DNA of 64,000 nt from Clostridium_X cadaveris (GCF_039521325.1 NZ_BAAACD010000002.1); one strand, 5' to 3'; shown: positions 1 through 8,980, counted from the stretch's first letter. Translations and numbers: made by a program. Notes: generated by a model from the letters alone, not told the origin.

Positions 1-34
1 ATCGCCAGAACCGGTATTTGCCGGAACTGGCGAT
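1..34. repeat. GC-rich hairpin at left edge
   Basis: Positions 1-8 pair perfectly with 27-34. After a symmetric AA/AA internal loop, 11-14 (CCGG) pair with 21-24. This is far more GC-rich than its surroundings. It could be a terminator of the minus-strand map gene or of a gene to the left, or part of a longer repeat cut by the window edge. No clear T-run follows on the plus strand. Confidence 0.4.
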
Positions 35-108
35 TCTTAATTATGGACTTATTTTACAGCCCCTTTTTTGCTAACTCTTAACTTTTCACTACGTAACTTT
101 TAACTATT

Positions 109-978
109 CTAATGAGTTAATATTTCAGTTCCAGTTTCTGTTACAAGCACAGTGTACTCCCATTGAGCAGAAGGATATCCGTCTTCAGTTAGAACTGTCC
201 AATCATTATCTTCATCTATAAAGATATCAGATGTACCCATATTGATCATTGGCTCTATTGTAAATATCATGCCAGGAACTAATAGCATTCCAGAACCTTT
301 TGTTCCTACATGGGCAACGAATGGGTCTTCGTGGAATTGTATGCCTACACCATGACCGCCAAATTCTCTAACTACAGAGTAACCGTGACTTTCAGCATGA
401 GTTTGAACGGCTTCTCCGATATCTCCAAGGAAACTCCAAGGTTTAGCTGCTTCTAATCCCTTATCAAGGCATTCCTTTGCAACTCTAACTAGGTCGTCAA
501 GTTTTTCATGAACAGCTCCTATTTTAAACATTCTAGAAGCATCAGCGTAGTAACCCTTATAAATAGTAGAAACATCTACATTTATTATGTCTCCTTCTTC
601 AAGAACAACATCTGGACTTGGGATTCCGTGGCATACTTCATCATTTATAGATGTGCATACGCTTTTTGGGAAACCTTCAAAATTTAAAGGTGCAGGAATT
701 GCTCCTTGAGCTACAGTAAAATCATGAACTAAAGTGTTGATTTCATCTGTAGACATACCAGCCTTTATGTTCTCAGCAACCAAATCAAGAATTGCAGTAT
801 TTATTCTGCAGCTTTCTTTTATACCGTTAATCTGCTCTTCATTTTTTATAAGTTCTCTAGGTGGGACAATACAACCTTTATCTCTATAAGATTGTAATTT
901 CTCATCAAATTCAAGATGGCATGTTTTGTATTTCTTATTACTGCCACACCAACATTTATCATTTCTATTAAGCTTCAT
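109..978 (-). CDS. map: Type I methionine aminopeptidase with N-terminal SEC-C zinc motif
   Basis: Removes the initiator methionine from nascent proteins in the cytoplasm. The 289-residue protein opens with a SEC-C motif (C9, C11, C20, H21) and continues with a complete type I MetAP domain. The metal ligands are visible: two Asp in NVDVSTIYKGYYADAS, His in EFGGHGVG, Glu in TIEPMI and Glu in QWEYTV. The ATG at 976-978 is chosen because AAGGAGCGA lies about 8 nt upstream. An in-frame upstream ATG would add 21 residues without a ribosome binding site. The gene is monocistronic and divergent from the PHP gene. SEC-C MetAPs are known in clostridia, where a standard MetAP often exists elsewhere in the genome. 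Confidence 0.95.
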   Translation of the reverse strand: MKLNRNDKCWCGSNKKYKTCHLEFDEKLQSYRDKGCIVPPRELIKNEEQINGIKESCRINTAILDLVAENIKAGMSTDEINTLVHDFTVAQGAIPAPLNFEGFPKSVCTSINDEVCHGIPSPDVVLEEGDIINVDVSTIYKGYYADASRMFKIGAVHEKLDDLVRVAKECLDKGLEAAKPWSFLGDIGEAVQTHAESHGYSVVREFGGHGVGIQFHEDPFVAHVGTKGSGMLLVPGMIFTIEPMINMGTSDIFIDEDNDWTVLTEDGYPSAQWEYTVLVTETGTEILTH

Positions 979-1110
979 ATAATCATCGCTCCTTATAGCA
1001 CTATATTCTTCTATTATAATACTTTTATAAAAAAATGACACTGCTCTTTAAGATTTAGAATATAATAAACCATAAATGATTAAGCAATTTGCAAGATATG
1101 AAGGAGAATC

Positions 1111-1815
1111 ATGTTTAAAAAGGGGGATTTCCATATACATTCAATTTATTCAGATGGAAGTATGACACCAAGTAAAATCGTACGTATGGCAAAATTTTAT
1201 GGAGTGGATATAATGTCTATAAGTGATCACAATATAGTTTCAGGAATAGACGAAGCCATCAAAGAAGGTGAGTGCATCGGGGTTGAGGTCATACCGGCCG
1301 TTGAGATTTCAGCTAGATATAAGAATACAAAGGTACACGTTCTTGGATATTTTAAAGATGACAGCTATAAAAATGATATGTTTAATGAAATCCTGATGGA
1401 AGCAAAAAGAGGACATATAGAGAAAATAAGATATATGTTTGGAAATACAATCGATTTTTATGAATATAGTCATAAGCTTTATATAGAGACAGCAGTAAGA
1501 ATTTTGAAATTCTTTGGTGCAACAGTAGTATTAGCCCATCCAGTTCTTCTGCCAAGAGAAGAATTTGAAATTATAAAAACTATGGGTTTTGATGGCATAG
1601 AGGCAAAATATGCTAAGAATACTATAGATGATACACGTTATTTTATACATGCTGCTAAAAGTAACAATATGATATATACTGCTGGTTCTGATTTTCATAG
1701 GATTAATGATGTGAGTAGAAATCATGGAAACATAGGGGAAGTCTACTTGAATGAAGAGGAGATAGATGATTTTTTAACGAGAAGTGGTCTTATATCAAGA
1801 ATAAAAAAATTATAA
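1111..1815 (+). CDS. PHP-domain metal-dependent phosphoesterase
   Basis: A 234-residue PHP-family protein, probably hydrolysing a small phosphoester. Relatives include nucleoside 3',5'-bisphosphate phosphatase (TrpH/YciV type) and histidinol phosphatase. Metal-binding motifs are visible: DFHIHSIYSDG at 6-16 (H8, H10, D15), SDHN near 38, VLAHP in the middle and GSDFH near the C-terminus. The ATG follows GAAGGAGAATC. It is divergent from map and ends in a bidirectional terminator. The substrate cannot be told from sequence, and the protein is shorter than many TrpH members (about 280 residues). Confidence 0.85.
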   Translation: MFKKGDFHIHSIYSDGSMTPSKIVRMAKFYGVDIMSISDHNIVSGIDEAIKEGECIGVEVIPAVEISARYKNTKVHVLGYFKDDSYKNDMFNEILMEAKRGHIEKIRYMFGNTIDFYEYSHKLYIETAVRILKFFGATVVLAHPVLLPREEFEIIKTMGFDGIEAKYAKNTIDDTRYFIHAAKSNNMIYTAGSDFHRINDVSRNHGNIGEVYLNEEEIDDFLTRSGLISRIKKL

Positions 1816-1823
1816 TTAGATTT

Positions 1824-1861
1824 AAAGCTACCATGACATGATTCATGGTAGCTTTGTTTTT
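1824..1861. terminator. Bidirectional terminator between PHP gene and membrane protein
   Basis: A perfect 13-bp stem pairs 1824-1836 with 1843-1855 around a 6-nt loop and is followed by GTTTTTT. It sits between convergent genes and overlaps the stop codon of the minus-strand gene. Confidence 0.85.
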
Positions 1862-2903
1862 AAATTTGCATGTGTGACCATTTATCAAAAAATTCTTTTG
1901 AGTCATTTTTTATGGAATCGTCTACATCATGAGAATATCCTAAAATTGTTGTAGGACATTGGCTAGAGATATGGCTGAGAAGTTCTTCAAAACTATCATC
2001 AGAATTGTAGAAATTTATTGAGCAACAAACTTTATTTGATAGCATGAAAAATATTCTGTGTCTTTTAATTAGATGCCTATCTTTGTACATTTTATCTGGT
2101 TTTTTATACACCCATACTAATTCTGAAAGTGGAATAGCTGCCACTAATAAGTCGCTTAGTATTACTAGATAATGTTCAGTTATCATAATCGAATCATTAA
2201 TGTATACGGACTCACAAAGAAGCTCAGCATCAATTTCCTCATAAATAAGGTCAGGATAAACATTTGAAAATCCATTCAAGCTGTTTAACATTTTGCTATT
2301 TTGAATTGATATATGTATAAATAATGTAAAGGATAGTGCGAATATTATAAGGGAAATTATTATAGGTTGAGATGCAGATTGAAGAGGAGACATCGCTTGA
2401 ACATAATTTTTAAATACTAAAGAATTAAGCTGTGCATCGGAGAAACCTAATTCCTTTAAGTTGTTTTTGATCAAAGAAAGTTTATCTTCATTTAGACACT
2501 TTACTACTCCTCTTAATGTGTAGCTTGATGGTGATTGCTTTACAAATTCTTCAAAATCAGAATCAGATAAATCAGCTATTAGTATTTTATTATTAAAACA
2601 GAGGGCTACATAATTACTATTATCGAATTCTCCAACCTTTATCCCTAAATTGCTGGAACGAACATATTCGGATACATTAAGAGCTCTTATGTCGTTCAAA
2701 TTAATTTTTATATACTTGTCTTTTAGGTTTGAGGATGAATAGGAAAGGGAATCATCAATTATGAGTGGAGAAGTATAATTTTTATTAAAAAGAGAAAGTC
2801 CAGAGAAAAGGATAGACAATGAAAAAAATAAGGCTATTGAAAAAAGTATACTTCGTACAATCATGTTTCTTTTATAATTATAGATAAAAAATGAATCTTC
2901 CAT
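1860..2903 (-). CDS. Uncharacterised membrane protein, two predicted TM segments
   Basis: I do not recognise this 347-residue protein. The start is the ATG at 2901-2903, preceded by a GGGGGGC ribosome binding site. An upstream in-frame start adds 24 residues without one. After a basic patch (NYKRN) there is a hydrophobic segment at about residues 16-40, then an extracytoplasmic stretch of about 130 residues, a second TM segment at about 178-200, and a C-terminal domain with a WVYKKPD stretch. The topology suggests both ends are cytoplasmic with an external loop. It is monocistronic. No catalytic motif was seen. Confidence 0.7.
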   Translation of the reverse strand: MEDSFFIYNYKRNMIVRSILFSIALFFSLSILFSGLSLFNKNYTSPLIIDDSLSYSSSNLKDKYIKINLNDIRALNVSEYVRSSNLGIKVGEFDNSNYVALCFNNKILIADLSDSDFEEFVKQSPSSYTLRGVVKCLNEDKLSLIKNNLKELGFSDAQLNSLVFKNYVQAMSPLQSASQPIIISLIIFALSFTLFIHISIQNSKMLNSLNGFSNVYPDLIYEEIDAELLCESVYINDSIMITEHYLVILSDLLVAAIPLSELVWVYKKPDKMYKDRHLIKRHRIFFMLSNKVCCSINFYNSDDSFEELLSHISSQCPTTILGYSHDVDDSIKNDSKEFFDKWSHMQI

Positions 2904-3156
2904 ATTAAAAGCCCCCCATAAAATAGATTTAAGATAAGAGTAACAAACTCTATAGATTATGTCAATAATATCCAAATTTTTAAATGTATTTCAAAGATAA
3001 GTCAAAAATTTCACTATGCAATATTTTAAGATTTTTTAGTAGAATAATGATAAAAAAAGAAAAAAAATACATAAGAATGTGCTTTACAATTAGTGGAAAA
3101 AGATTTTTAATTATAATATAGAGTTAAATATTTGATGTGTAAGGAGGGCAAATATC

Positions 3157-4275
3157 ATGATTATAGGAATTCCAAAAGAGATAAAAGCAAATGAAAATCG
3201 TATTGCTATTACACCAGCAGGAGTGACAGATTTCATTAATGCAGGACATGAAGTCTATATTGAAAAATCCGCAGGACTTGGAAGTGGATTTACTGATAAA
3301 GAATATTTGGACGAGGGAGCTAAAATTTTTGATACTCCAAAAGAAGTCTATGCTATATCAGATATAATTATGAAAGTAAAAGAACCATTACCTCCAGAAT
3401 ACGACTTATTTAAAGAAGGACAAACGATTTTTACCTATTTTCATTTAGCTCCTGAGCCAGAGTTGACAAAAGCTTTGCTAAAAAAGAACATCACTGCTAT
3501 TGCTTATGAGACGGTTCAGCTTGATAACAGATCTCTTCCTCTTTTAGAGCCAATGAGTGAAGTTGCAGGAAGAATGTCTATTCAAGTTGGAGCAAGACTT
3601 TTAGAGAAAATAAACGGTGGCAGAGGTATGCTTTTAGGTGGAGTATCAGGAGTAGAGCCTGCTAAAGTAGTTATAGTAGGAGGCGGAACTGTCGGACTTA
3701 ATGCTGCTAAAATGGCTGTTGGACTTGGAGCACAAGTAACTGTTATAGATATAGTACCATCTAGACTAGCATATTTAGATGACATATTTGGAGGTAGAAT
3801 TATAACCTTGATGTCTAACAAATATAATATAGCTAAAAGTGTTAAAGAAGCAGACTTGGTAGTTGGTGCAGTTTTAATACCAGGAGCAAAAGCGCCAAAG
3901 TTAGTTACAGAGGCAATGGTAAAATCTATGAAATCCGGAGCGGTTTTGGTCGATGTAGCTATAGACCAAGGAGGTTCAATAGAAACTATAGACAGAATAA
4001 CAACTCATGAGAATCCTTATTTTATAAAATATAATGTAGTTCACTATTCAGTTGCTAATATGCCCGGAGCAGTACCAAGGACATCAACATTAGCTCTTAC
4101 AAATGCAACTATGCCATATGCATTACAAATTGCCAATAAAGGTGCAGAGCAGGCAATGAAGGATAACAGGGCACTTCTAAAGGGATTAAACACTTACAAA
4201 GGAAAAGTCACATATAAAGCTGTAGCTGATGCACAAGGATTAGAATATAGTCCTGTATCTGAATTTGGATTTTGA
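3157..4275 (+). CDS. ald: Alanine dehydrogenase
   Basis: NAD-dependent interconversion of L-alanine and pyruvate plus ammonia. The 372-residue length matches the family. MIIGIPKEIKANENRIA is the typical N-terminus with substrate-binding Arg and Lys. GGGTVGLNAAKMA near residue 173 is the Rossmann dinucleotide motif. YFHLAPEPELT and the C-terminal NMPGAVPRTST are family signatures. The ATG lies 7 nt after AAGGAGGGC. It is followed by its own terminator, so it is probably monocistronic. It is likely used for nitrogen and pyruvate balance during amino-acid fermentation. Confidence 0.96.
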   Translation: MIIGIPKEIKANENRIAITPAGVTDFINAGHEVYIEKSAGLGSGFTDKEYLDEGAKIFDTPKEVYAISDIIMKVKEPLPPEYDLFKEGQTIFTYFHLAPEPELTKALLKKNITAIAYETVQLDNRSLPLLEPMSEVAGRMSIQVGARLLEKINGGRGMLLGGVSGVEPAKVVIVGGGTVGLNAAKMAVGLGAQVTVIDIVPSRLAYLDDIFGGRIITLMSNKYNIAKSVKEADLVVGAVLIPGAKAPKLVTEAMVKSMKSGAVLVDVAIDQGGSIETIDRITTHENPYFIKYNVVHYSVANMPGAVPRTSTLALTNATMPYALQIANKGAEQAMKDNRALLKGLNTYKGKVTYKAVADAQGLEYSPVSEFGF

Positions 4276-4330
4276 AAATAATGTGTAATAAAATCTAATA
4301 CTAGAAATAATATATGATTGGTACAATTAT

Positions 4331-4367
4331 AAAAATCCCACTCTAATAATTTAGGTGGGATTTTTAA
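4331..4367. terminator. Bidirectional terminator of ald / mtnN
   Basis: An 11-bp stem pairs 4331-4341 with 4355-4365. The stem base is A5/T5, so it can supply a U-tract in either direction between convergent genes. Confidence 0.85.
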
Positions 4368-4373
4368 TATATA

Positions 4374-5066
4374 TTATTTACTTAGTAAGTCTAATAAACC
4401 TAGTACAAGTATAGCTGAATTATTTGCAGCTATTTTTTCAAATTGGTCATAATCAATATCAACGTTATTGTCAGCGTTATCGGATATGCTTCTTATTACT
4501 AAAAATGGCACATTGTTTATTGCAGAAACATGAGCAATAGCAGAACCTTCCATCTCTACACAGTAAGGATCATATTGTTCTATAATGGAAGATTTCAAAG
4601 CAGAGTCTGAGATAAAAGCATCTCCTGTCACAATTCTTCCAAGGTGATAATCAAAGTCTTCTAAATCAGATGCATCACATACCTTAAGGGCTAATTGGAT
4701 TAATTCATCATCAGCCTTAAATGATTCCATAAAGGGAAAGCATGTTTTCATTTGAATTTTTCTTACATCATGATAAGTTAAATCTTTTGAAATAACGGTA
4801 TCACATAGCTTTACTTTAGGATTTAAACTACCTGCAATTCCTGTGTTTATGATTTTATCTACGCAAAACTTATCAATTAATATTTGTGAACAGCATGCAG
4901 CATTTACTTTGCCGCCACTACAAGATACCAATACTACATCTAAATTTTTATATTTAGCAACATAAAAGTGGAAACCTGCATAGTTTTTTTCAGTAAATGT
5001 GGATAAATTATCTTTTATTGTCTCTATCTCTATTGTCATGGCTCCTATTATTCCAATAACACTCAT
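4374..5066 (-). CDS. mtnN: 5'-methylthioadenosine/S-adenosylhomocysteine nucleosidase
   Basis: Cleaves adenine from MTA and SAH, part of the activated-methyl cycle and methionine salvage. At 230 residues it has the normal size. Landmarks are IGIIGAMTIEIE at the N-terminus, VVLVSCSGGKVNAA, NTGIAGSL, TGDAFISD, VEMEGSAIAHV (nucleoside-binding Met-Glu) and the catalytic Asp in RSISDNAD. The ATG follows ATAGGAGGTAAATCT. It lies 11 bp downstream of asnA on the same strand, so it is probably co-transcribed under the Asn T-box. Confidence 0.96.
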   Translation of the reverse strand: MSVIGIIGAMTIEIETIKDNLSTFTEKNYAGFHFYVAKYKNLDVVLVSCSGGKVNAACCSQILIDKFCVDKIINTGIAGSLNPKVKLCDTVISKDLTYHDVRKIQMKTCFPFMESFKADDELIQLALKVCDASDLEDFDYHLGRIVTGDAFISDSALKSSIIEQYDPYCVEMEGSAIAHVSAINNVPFLVIRSISDNADNNVDIDYDQFEKIAANNSAILVLGLLDLLSK

Positions 5067-5077
5067 AGATTTACCTC

Positions 5078-6100
5078 CTATAAAAGCATAATATTGTTAT
5101 CAGCACATATTTCTATCATTTCATCACTCCATAAAGAAGCTTGTACTTCTCCTATGTGAGCTTTTCTTAAAAAGAACATACATATTCTTGATTGGCCTAT
5201 ACCTCCACCCATTGTATAAGGAAGTTTTCCGTTTAATAAAGCTTGGTGGAATTTCAAATGCTTTCTGTTTTCGCAATGTGATAGCTCAAGCTGCTTTAGT
5301 AGTGTTTCTTCATCAACTCTTATTCCCATAGAAGAAAGTTCGATAGAAGTATCAAATAGAGGATAATAAAATAATATATCTCCATTTAAGCTCCAATCGT
5401 CATAGTCAGGACTTCTTCCATCATGCTTTTCACCAGAAAGAAGAGTACATCCTATCTGCATTAAGAATACAGCTCCTTTATCACGAGTTATGGAATGCTC
5501 TCTCTCCTTTGGAGAAAGGTCAGGGTACATATTCTCTAACTCTTGAGTAGTTATAAAAGTTATTTCATCAGGAAGAATTCTTTCAATTTCAGGATAAAGT
5601 GAATGAATATAACACTCAGTGTCCTTAAATGTTTTGTAGATATCTCTTACTGTATTTTTTAGAGTATCAATATTTCTGTCTTTCTTTAAAATTATCTTTT
5701 CCCAATCCCATTGGTCTACGTAGATTGAATGAAGATTGTCTAAATCCTCATCTCTTCTTATGGCATTCATATCAGTGTAAAGACCTTCATAAGTAGAAAA
5801 ACAATAGCTTTTTAAAGCGCGTCTTTTCCATTTTGCTAGGGAATGAACTATTTCAACAGTTGTGTCTGGAACTGATTTTATATCAAATTGAACAGGACGT
5901 TCAACACCATTTAAATTATCATTCATACCAGAATCCTCAGTTACGAATAGTGGAGCTGAAACTCTTGTTAGATTTAGTGATTTGGCAAGAGATTCTTCAA
6001 AAAAATCTTTTAGATGCTTGATGGCAATTTGTGTTTCTTTTACGTCTAATATACTGGTGTAGTCTTTAGGTAGAGTTAGTAAATCAATAGTTTGTTTCAT
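5078..6100 (-). CDS. asnA: Aspartate-ammonia ligase (asparagine synthetase A)
   Basis: ATP-dependent synthesis of asparagine from aspartate and ammonia. The 340-residue protein starts at the ATG at 6098-6100, preceded by GGAGGTAATATTT. A longer upstream reading (19 more residues) would run through the T-box terminator, so it is rejected. Class II aminoacyl-tRNA-synthetase-like features include VQFDIK, HSLAKWKRRAL, DQWDWEK, DWSLNGDI and the C-terminal GGGIGQSR. It is controlled by the upstream T-box with an Asn specifier and probably transcribed with mtnN. Confidence 0.96.
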   Translation of the reverse strand: MKQTIDLLTLPKDYTSILDVKETQIAIKHLKDFFEESLAKSLNLTRVSAPLFVTEDSGMNDNLNGVERPVQFDIKSVPDTTVEIVHSLAKWKRRALKSYCFSTYEGLYTDMNAIRRDEDLDNLHSIYVDQWDWEKIILKKDRNIDTLKNTVRDIYKTFKDTECYIHSLYPEIERILPDEITFITTQELENMYPDLSPKEREHSITRDKGAVFLMQIGCTLLSGEKHDGRSPDYDDWSLNGDILFYYPLFDTSIELSSMGIRVDEETLLKQLELSHCENRKHLKFHQALLNGKLPYTMGGGIGQSRICMFFLRKAHIGEVQASLWSDEMIEICADNNIMLL

Positions 6101-6134
6101 AAATATTACCTCCATTAAAATGTATTTTTTGTTA

Positions 6135-6440
6135 TATAAAATAAAAAAACCTTTCATCCTATAAAAATATAGGACGAAAGGTTAATATACTTCCGTGGTA
6201 CCACCTATGTTAGCAAATGCTCACTTTAATCAATGCCAAATTCGAATTTCAAATTTGAGATTGTCCCATTGTAACGGAAGGGTCCCGTCTAAGTCTACTA
6301 TCTAAAAGATTTCGGTTAGAAACTCAAGGATGTTATTCATACAAGCTTTCGTTTGAGGCTTACACCATCCCTCAATCGCTGAGACTACATTCTCATATTA
6401 CTTCTTCCTATCAAAGTTTTTATCAGATAAAAAATAATTA
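6135..6440 (-). promoter_or_regulatory. Asn-specific T-box leader of asnA
   Basis: Read on the minus strand, the leader holds a specifier region with AAC at 6332-6334 (Asn codon in GAATAACATCC). The T-box core AGGTGGTACCACGG lies at 6193-6206, followed by an intrinsic terminator at 6143-6183. Uncharged tRNA-Asn should stabilise the antiterminator and allow asnA transcription. Specifier and gene product agree. The AAC call is by eye, without folding. Confidence 0.92.
6143..6183 (-). terminator. T-box attenuator terminator
   Basis: On the minus strand, AACCTTTCGTCCTAT and its complement form a long stem followed by seven T. It is the OFF state of the T-box and lies between the T-box core and the asnA ribosome binding site. 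Confidence 0.9.
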
Positions 6441-6445
6441 TGTTT

Positions 6446-6474
6446 ATTATATATTGATAAAGGACAGATGTAAA
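6446..6474 (-). promoter_or_regulatory. sigma-A promoter of the asnA T-box leader
   Basis: On the minus strand, TTTACA (6469-6474), a 17-nt spacer, then a perfect TATAAT (6446-6451). Transcription should start near 6438, giving a leader of about 340 nt before asnA. Confidence 0.8.
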
Positions 6475-6497
6475 GATAAATTTTAAAATTTAATCAA

Positions 6498-6525
6498 GTG
6501 AAGTGGTAAATATGTACCACTTCAC
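6498..6525 (-). terminator. Probable feoB terminator
   Basis: A perfect 11-bp stem pairs 6498-6508 with 6515-6525 just downstream of the feoB stop. On the minus strand it is followed by a modest T-rich stretch (TTGATTAAATTTT). Confidence 0.65.
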
Positions 6526-6543
6526 GTTGGTTTCAATGGAGAT

Positions 6544-8649
6544 TTAAAAACCAAAAGCTCTATATAGTGTAGCAGTTATAAAGCATACTACTATAGCAAT
6601 TAAAGTTGGAATTAAGAAAGCTAAAGCAGTCCATTTTAAACTTCCAGTTTCTTTTTTTATAGTCCAAAGGGTTGTAGAACAAGGCCAGTGAAGGAGACTG
6701 AATAGCATAGTGTTTAGAGCTGTAAGGTAAGTCCATCCGTTGTTAAGGAGTATGGTTCTAAGAGATTCTATGGAATCAAAATCTGTCATTACTCCTGTAG
6801 AAAGATAAGACATCAAAATTATAGGTAGAACTATTTCATTTGCAGGGAAGCCAAGTATAAATGCTAGAAGTATAAATCCATCTAACCCTATAAGATGAGC
6901 AAATGGTTCTAGAAATCCTGCTGCATGAGATAATATGCTGGCATCACCTATATAAATATTGGCGAAGACCCAAGTTAAAGCTCCTGCTGGAATAGCAATT
7001 ATTACAGCTCTAGATAAAACAAAAATTGTTCTGTCAATTAAGGAATTATAAAGTACTCTCCCTATTTGTGGTTTTCTATAAGGGGGAAGCTCTAAAGTGA
7101 AGGTTGATGGAACTCCTTTAAGAAGCGTCTTTGATAAAATATAAGACACAAGAAGGGTAATCCCAATACCTATGATTACTAAAATAGTTATAGTTAAAGC
7201 TGGAATAAAAGAAGAAACAGTTTTGTTTGATACCATAAAAAATACACTTGATATAGCTATGATTGTAGGAAATCTTCCATTACAAGGCACAAAGTTGTTG
7301 GTTATTATTGCAATTAGCCTTTCACGAGGTGATTCTATTATACGGCATCCTATGACTCCGGCAGCATTGCAGCCAAAGCCCATGCACATAGTTAGACATT
7401 GTTTACCATGAGCGCATGCTTTTTTAAACAAATGATCCATATTAAATGCAACTCTTGGAAGATAACCAAAGTCCTCTAATAATGTAAATATAGGAAAGAA
7501 AATAGCCATAGGAGGAAGCATTACAGCAACAACCCAAGCTAGAGTTTTATAGATACCAAGCACAAATAAATCATGAAACCACATTGGTACGCCTGTGGAT
7601 ATTATAAACTCACTGAGTTTTATTTCTATTTTTCCAAACAAATCAGAAAGCATTGAAGAAGGAACATTGGCTCCAGTTAAGGTAATCCAAAATACCATAG
7701 CAAGAAGTAAAAGCATTATAGGTATTCCAAAAGTTTTTGAAGTTAAAATATTATCTATTTTCTCATCACGAAGATATTTTTTGCTCTTTTCCGTGACAAA
7801 TTTACTTTTTATTTTCTCCGCAATTTTGTAGTTTTCCTCCATGAGATATTCACGTAGATGTTCACGAGTTAATGGTAATGAAGTCTTAAACGATAGTATC
7901 TCATTAAAGGCATCTTCACCAAGAAAATCCTTTATAGATGTCAATAATCTCTCGTCGCTATCTAATAATCTCAATGCAAGCCATCTGCTGTCTACAGAAG
8001 GAATAATTTTTTTTATAGACTCTTCTAGAGGTTTGATTTTATCTTCAATTTCTGGATAGAGAACTCTATTTACACAAGAAAAGTCTGTTTTTAAAGAAAC
8101 TTTTTCTATAGCTTCTTTAAGCTTATCGAGGCCTTCATTATTTCGGGCAGATGTTAATACAACAGGAATTCCAAGAAAATCCTCTATACCTTTTCCATCC
8201 ACTTGTATATTTTTTTTCTTAGCCTCATCTATTAGATTTATACAAAGGATTACTTTTGGAGTAAGTTCCATTACTTGAAACACCAAGCTTAAATTTCTTT
8301 CTAGGCAGGTAGCATCTGTTACAACTATAGCGGCATCTATGTTTCCAAAACATAAAAAATCCCTTGCTACCATTTCTTCAACAGATGAAGCAAATAATGA
8401 GTAGGTTCCTGGAAGGTCAACTAAGACATAATCTTTATCGTTATAGGAAAAATCTCCTCTTGCATTTACTACGGTTTTTCCTGGCCAGTTGCCTGTGTGC
8501 TGGTTTAATCCTGTTAAAGCATTAAATACTGTGCTTTTCCCTGTATTAGGATTTCCAGCCAGAGCTATGACAGTTTTATTTTCTTTTTCACCTATGGTGA
8601 AGATATCTTGTAATGAATTTTTTTGTACTGAACTGTAAGTAAGTCCCAT
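6544..8649 (-). CDS. feoB: Ferrous iron transporter FeoB
   Basis: Membrane Fe(II) uptake protein of 701 residues. The N-terminal G-domain shows G1 GNPNTGKST at about 32-40, G3 DLPGTYSL and G4 NLID. The rest is a polytopic permease with two Gate regions (PPMAIFFPIFTLLEDFGYLPR and later repeats) and the conserved GCNAAGV. The ATG at 8647-8649 is preferred because GGAGGTG lies 11 nt upstream. An in-frame GTG at 8691 lacks a site and falls inside a hairpin. It lies 88 bp downstream of feoA with a hairpin between, and no feoC-like gene is seen. Confidence 0.97.
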   Translation of the reverse strand: MGLTYSSVQKNSLQDIFTIGEKENKTVIALAGNPNTGKSTVFNALTGLNQHTGNWPGKTVVNARGDFSYNDKDYVLVDLPGTYSLFASSVEEMVARDFLCFGNIDAAIVVTDATCLERNLSLVFQVMELTPKVILCINLIDEAKKKNIQVDGKGIEDFLGIPVVLTSARNNEGLDKLKEAIEKVSLKTDFSCVNRVLYPEIEDKIKPLEESIKKIIPSVDSRWLALRLLDSDERLLTSIKDFLGEDAFNEILSFKTSLPLTREHLREYLMEENYKIAEKIKSKFVTEKSKKYLRDEKIDNILTSKTFGIPIMLLLLAMVFWITLTGANVPSSMLSDLFGKIEIKLSEFIISTGVPMWFHDLFVLGIYKTLAWVVAVMLPPMAIFFPIFTLLEDFGYLPRVAFNMDHLFKKACAHGKQCLTMCMGFGCNAAGVIGCRIIESPRERLIAIITNNFVPCNGRFPTIIAISSVFFMVSNKTVSSFIPALTITILVIIGIGITLLVSYILSKTLLKGVPSTFTLELPPYRKPQIGRVLYNSLIDRTIFVLSRAVIIAIPAGALTWVFANIYIGDASILSHAAGFLEPFAHLIGLDGFILLAFILGFPANEIVLPIILMSYLSTGVMTDFDSIESLRTILLNNGWTYLTALNTMLFSLLHWPCSTTLWTIKKETGSLKWTALAFLIPTLIAIVVCFITATLYRAFGF

Positions 8650-8685
8650 GACAGATGATACACCTCCAAATATATAAAGATTTTT

Positions 8686-8719
8686 AATCACAGTGAGACT
8701 TGCTTAACTCACTGTGATT
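8686..8719 (-). other. Hairpin between feoA and feoB
   Basis: A perfect 12-bp inverted repeat (8686-8697 with 8708-8719) lies in the feoA-feoB gap. No T-run follows, so it is more likely a processing or stability element or a leaky attenuator than a full terminator. Confidence 0.6.
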
Positions 8720-8737
8720 GAAAAAGAACAAGGGATT

Positions 8738-8965
8738 TTAAGATTCAGATACATATATCAATGATGATTCCTCATTTCTAAGGGCAATCATAGCGCCTCT
8801 GATTCTAAATACTGTAAGGTTGTTTTTAGGACCTTTTCTTAGAACTTCAATTTTAGCTCCGCGAGTTAGACCTAAGGATAAGAATCTTTCTTTTAATATA
8901 TCTTTTGCAGTTAAATTTTCAATTTTTACGATTGAACCTATCTTTGCGTTACACAATTTCTCCAT
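8738..8965 (-). CDS. feoA: FeoA, SH3-like partner of FeoB
   Basis: A 75-residue SH3-fold cytoplasmic protein required for or modulating FeoB activity. It has the family pattern GSIVKIENL, a central RFLSLGLTRGAKIEVLRKGP and a C-terminal FRIRGAMIALR. The ATG at 8963-8965 is chosen because GGAGGT lies 7 nt upstream; a start five codons earlier overlaps that site. It is the first gene of feoAB and sits next to the candidate metalloregulator operator at 8981-8996. Confidence 0.94.
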   Translation of the reverse strand: MEKLCNAKIGSIVKIENLTAKDILKERFLSLGLTRGAKIEVLRKGPKNNLTVFRIRGAMIALRNEESSLIYVSES

Positions 8966-8980
8966 ACTTTGTACCTCCAT

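Noticed and set aside
978..1041. 21-residue N-terminal extension of MetAP
   Set aside because: It has no ribosome binding site, whereas AAGGAGCGA precedes the internal ATG, and SEC-C MetAPs start at the MKLNRND-type sequence.
6101..6157. 19-residue N-terminal extension of AsnA
   Set aside because: It would be encoded in the T-box terminator hairpin, and GGAGGTAATATTT marks the internal ATG.
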